DNA of 53,969 bases from Nocardia pseudovaccinii NBRC 100343. Its GTDB lineage: Bacteria > Actinomycetota > Actinomycetes > Mycobacteriales > Mycobacteriaceae. Position numbers and translations under genes: made by a program. This document shows positions 51,809-53,969 of this stretch, one piece after another. A model generated the notes under the pieces. It was given only the letters and a program-made list of their open reading frames with translations. It was not told the DNA's origin and made no database searches. The DNA lies in the NCBI RefSeq assembly GCF_001613225.1, contig NZ_BDBY01000106.1, positions 1 through 53,969 on the forward strand, given 5' to 3'. Numbering within the stretch: the stretch's first letter is position 1; each line of letters starts with the position of its first letter.

Positions 51809-53050
51809 GTGCGGGTGTTGGGTGCCTCGGAACAACGTTTCGTGCGGGCGGGGACCTACACCGGACGATCCGTCACGGTCGTCGGTGATCTCGATACGAA
51901 TGCGTTGGGGGCGGCCTTCACCGCACTACAGCGCGCCTATCCGGTGGTGACCTGCCGGATCAGCGAGGATGCTACCGGCCGCGGCTATCTGCTACGACGC
52001 GGCGAGGCCCCGGAGATCGGCATGACCGCGAGCCTCGGTGATCCGGACGCCATCCGCATCCCGGAGCCGATCGATCCGGCGGGACAGCTGGCGTACCTGG
52101 ATGTCGTGCGTTCCGAGCGCGGCCGTTCGCGCGTGACACTCTTCGCCCACCACAGCATCGCCGACGCGGGCCACTGCGTCGAACTGCTCGCCCGACTATG
52201 GGACTTCTACACCGATTACGTCGAATCCGGTACGACAACCGTTGTGCCGCACGACTATCCGCAGTCGCTGGAATGGCATGCGTCGGCGCGCGGAATCGCC
52301 CGCTCTTCGATCTCCGGTTTCGAAGATGTGACCAAGCCGCTGGAGCCCGTGGTCATTCCGCGCGCGCCCGCGATTCCCGCGCCCGCCGCACTGGTCCAGC
52401 CGCGGCGCATCGTCCTGGACGAGCAGGCGAGCGCCCGCATCATCGGCCTCGGGCGCTATCCGGGAGTGACCGTCAACGGGGTGGTGACCGCCGCACTGCT
52501 GCGCGCTTTCGCCTCGGAAAAGGCCAGGGCCACCGGAGATCCCGTGCCGCTCGGCTGTCTGTATCCGGTGGATATGCGCACCCGCCTCGACCCGCCGGTC
52601 GCGCGTGCGGAAGGCACCAATATGGCGGGGCTGGCCTCGTTCACCGCGGCGGTCGACCTCTCCGCGGACATCCTCGAACTGGCCAAGCACATTTCGGCCC
52701 GATTGCGCCATGATCTGGCCGAGGGCATCGTCGGGCAGTCGGTACTGCACTTCCCGGATTACTTCGGCCCAACCCGGGTCCACTCCCTGGCCGGGCACGT
52801 CGCGGTGACGAATACCGGTGCCGTGCCCGCCTTCCGCATCCCCGCGAATATCGCGCTCACCGACTACGAGATCGTTTACGTCTCCGCTCATCCGCGCCCC
52901 TCCGCGGGCGCCTCGGCGGCGGTCACGTTCCTGGTCTACACCTTCGAGGGCCGTCTGACCGTCGGCGTGCTCGGCGGCGATGCCGACCGGCTCGTGCCCG
53001 CGGTGCGCGACGAATTGACGGCCCTCGCGGAGGAGGCCGTCAGCTCCTGA
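51809..53050 (+). CDS. PapA-like acyltransferase (condensation-domain superfamily)
   Basis: 413 residues. The catalytic HHxxxD motif appears as AHHSIADAGH, and the second conserved region, AVTNTGAVPAFRIP, corresponds to the PapA5-type C-terminal domain. PapA enzymes esterify polyketide or sugar lipids with long-chain acyl groups in mycolata. The GTG at 51809 has GAGGAGG five bases upstream, better than longer starts. No polyketide synthase or carrier protein is in the window, so the partner is elsewhere. Confidence 0.88.
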   Translation: MRVLGASEQRFVRAGTYTGRSVTVVGDLDTNALGAAFTALQRAYPVVTCRISEDATGRGYLLRRGEAPEIGMTASLGDPDAIRIPEPIDPAGQLAYLDVVRSERGRSRVTLFAHHSIADAGHCVELLARLWDFYTDYVESGTTTVVPHDYPQSLEWHASARGIARSSISGFEDVTKPLEPVVIPRAPAIPAPAALVQPRRIVLDEQASARIIGLGRYPGVTVNGVVTAALLRAFASEKARATGDPVPLGCLYPVDMRTRLDPPVARAEGTNMAGLASFTAAVDLSADILELAKHISARLRHDLAEGIVGQSVLHFPDYFGPTRVHSLAGHVAVTNTGAVPAFRIPANIALTDYEIVYVSAHPRPSAGASAAVTFLVYTFEGRLTVGVLGGDADRLVPAVRDELTALAEEAVSS

Positions 53051-53062
53051 GGGCGCCTGCTG

Positions 53063-53458
53063 CTACTGGTAGGTGGCGTGCGTCGGGCGCATGACGAGCA
53101 CGACCCGGCGCGGATGGTCGGCGACCGGACGCTGATACGGCAGGTCGTAGCGGCGTGCGAGCACATCGAAGAATTCCCCGTCCGGATCGGGTTCGATGGC
53201 CTCGATGACGCCGCGGACCTCGAGGTAGCGGTAGGGCTTCTCCGGATCGTTGATGCTCACCGCTACTTCGGGATTCTGCTTGGTATTGACAGCTTTCCGT
53301 CGATCGATCGTGGTGGTGAAGCGCAGGCGCCCGCCATCCCACACCTGCCATACCGGCGTCACCTGCGGAGTGCCGTCCGGGTTCAGCGTTGCGAGATGGG
53401 CGAACAGCGGGCGCGATAGCAAATCGGCGTGGCTCTCGGGGATTACGGGGTTGTCCAT
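53063..53458 (-). CDS. PPOX-class F420-dependent oxidoreductase family protein
   Basis: 131 residues, split beta-barrel fold: FAHLATLNPDGTPQVTPVWQ and RLRFTTTIDRRKAVNTKQNPEV, typical of pyridoxamine-oxidase-like proteins that use F420 or FMN. Divergent from the MarR gene across a palindrome, implying that MarR controls it. Confidence 0.88.
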   Translation of the reverse strand: MDNPVIPESHADLLSRPLFAHLATLNPDGTPQVTPVWQVWDGGRLRFTTTIDRRKAVNTKQNPEVAVSINDPEKPYRYLEVRGVIEAIEPDPDGEFFDVLARRYDLPYQRPVADHPRRVVLVMRPTHATYQ

Positions 53459-53469
53459 ACTTCGAAGAC

Positions 53470-53485
53470 TATCAAGGCTTTGATA
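53470..53485. promoter_or_regulatory. MarR operator candidate
   Basis: Perfect palindrome TATCAA-GGCT-TTGATA between divergent genes, 12 bases upstream of the PPOX start. A related TATCTTTGA follows at 53493. Probably bound by the adjacent MarR protein. Confidence 0.6.
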
Positions 53486-53506
53486 CTTCAGCTATCTTTG
53501 ACACTT

Positions 53507-53929
53507 ATGAAATTGCCTGCGGAGCAGCGGCTCGGTCTGGACCTCAAGCGCGCCGAGCAGGAGCTGATGGCCGTCAAACACGAGGCGGTCAAACCGCTTA
53601 CGGTGCCGCAGTACGCGGCGCTCTACGCGCTGTCGGAGAACCCGGGCGTCTCCGCCGCCGCCCTCGCCCGGGAATGCATGGTGACGCCGCAAGCGATGAC
53701 GGTGGTGCTCAGGAACCTGCAGGAGCGCGGTTTCGTGGAACGCACACCGCATCCCTGGCACCGCGGTGTGCTCGAAACCCGACTGACCCCCGCCGGTCGC
53801 AAAGCCTTCGCCAAGGCCGATGCCAAGGCCGCCGCCATCGAGCGCCGCGTGGCCGCCGCATTCAGTGCACAGGAGCGTGCACAGTTGCGAGAGTTGTTGG
53901 CCCGGTTCACCGAGGCCTTACAGGAGTGA
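53507..53929 (+). CDS. MarR-family transcription regulator
   Basis: 140 residues. Winged helix with VSAAALARECMVTPQAMTVVLRNLQERGFVER and a C-terminal helical dimerisation part. ATG 53507 lacks a ribosome site; an upstream GTG-type start overlaps the operator and is less likely, so the mRNA may be leaderless. Controls itself and the divergent PPOX gene by inference. Confidence 0.9.
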   Translation: MKLPAEQRLGLDLKRAEQELMAVKHEAVKPLTVPQYAALYALSENPGVSAAALARECMVTPQAMTVVLRNLQERGFVERTPHPWHRGVLETRLTPAGRKAFAKADAKAAAIERRVAAAFSAQERAQLRELLARFTEALQE

Positions 53930-53969
53930 GGGGCGGTAGGTTCGTAGCGAAGGCGTTGTGATCGAGGAA

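Noticed and set aside
1..53969. CRISPR array or direct-repeat cluster near TnpB
   Set aside because: No regularly spaced repeats seen; TnpB stands alone with only its end hairpins.

Overview
The window is a GC-rich actinomycete chromosome segment, most likely Nocardia or a close mycolic-acid relative. Three things point there: the conserved gene backbone, a DUF7373-like lipoprotein pair beside receptor kinases, and a PapA-type acyltransferase. The backbone runs in the order of Mycobacterium tuberculosis Rv2392-Rv2357: cysH, sirA, hemW, hrcA, dnaJ2, rsmE, phoH, ybeY, CBS protein, deaminase-fold protein, era, amidase, recO, uppS, Rv2360c-like gene, furB, smtB, glyS. Accessory blocks are inserted between these core genes. 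Synteny is recalled from knowledge, not computed.

1-6 kb: assimilatory sulfur genes (cysH, sirA) on the minus strand. They are preceded by a short, previously unmarked Cys-rich leader peptide and a strong RNA hairpin that look like a translation-coupled cysteine attenuator. Then come a SnoaL-like gene behind a MerR/SoxR-type operator, hemW and an exported hydrolase. 6-16 kb: heat-shock repressor hrcA, dnaJ2 and rsmE; a minus-strand pair (9-TM membrane protein and PF10118-type metal hydrolase) facing a TetR gene across a palindrome; a zinc-ribbon protein; and an MFS/LysR divergent pair. 16.2-17.7 kb: a stand-alone TnpB insertion element with intact RuvC residues.

17.8-22.1 kb: the tightly overlapped phoH-ybeY-CBS-deaminase-era operon. 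22.3-31.5 kb: the most unusual part, a one-strand array of four receptor Ser/Thr kinases and two lipoproteins. It is built as two copies of a kinase-lipoprotein-kinase module. All four kinases carry the same four-Cys extracellular domain ending in RWWxxAP plus a hydrophobic residue, and one copy has lost key catalytic residues and looks like a pseudokinase.

31.5-37.5 kb: amidase; an alpha/beta hydrolase with an Asp nucleophile but no visible catalytic His, plus a TetR gene; and a three-gene minus-strand operon (ATPase, HIT protein, VanX-like lipoprotein). A 32-bp near-perfect AT-rich palindrome lies upstream of that operon. 37.7-48 kb: recO, uppS, an ABC exporter with a two-component system, a TetR-controlled membrane protein, a lipoprotein, and the zinc-sensing smtB-furB operon. 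48-54 kb: glyS, DUF1707 protein, quinone oxidoreductase, TenA, PapA-like acyltransferase, and a PPOX/MarR divergent pair. I saw no tRNA, rRNA or CRISPR array.
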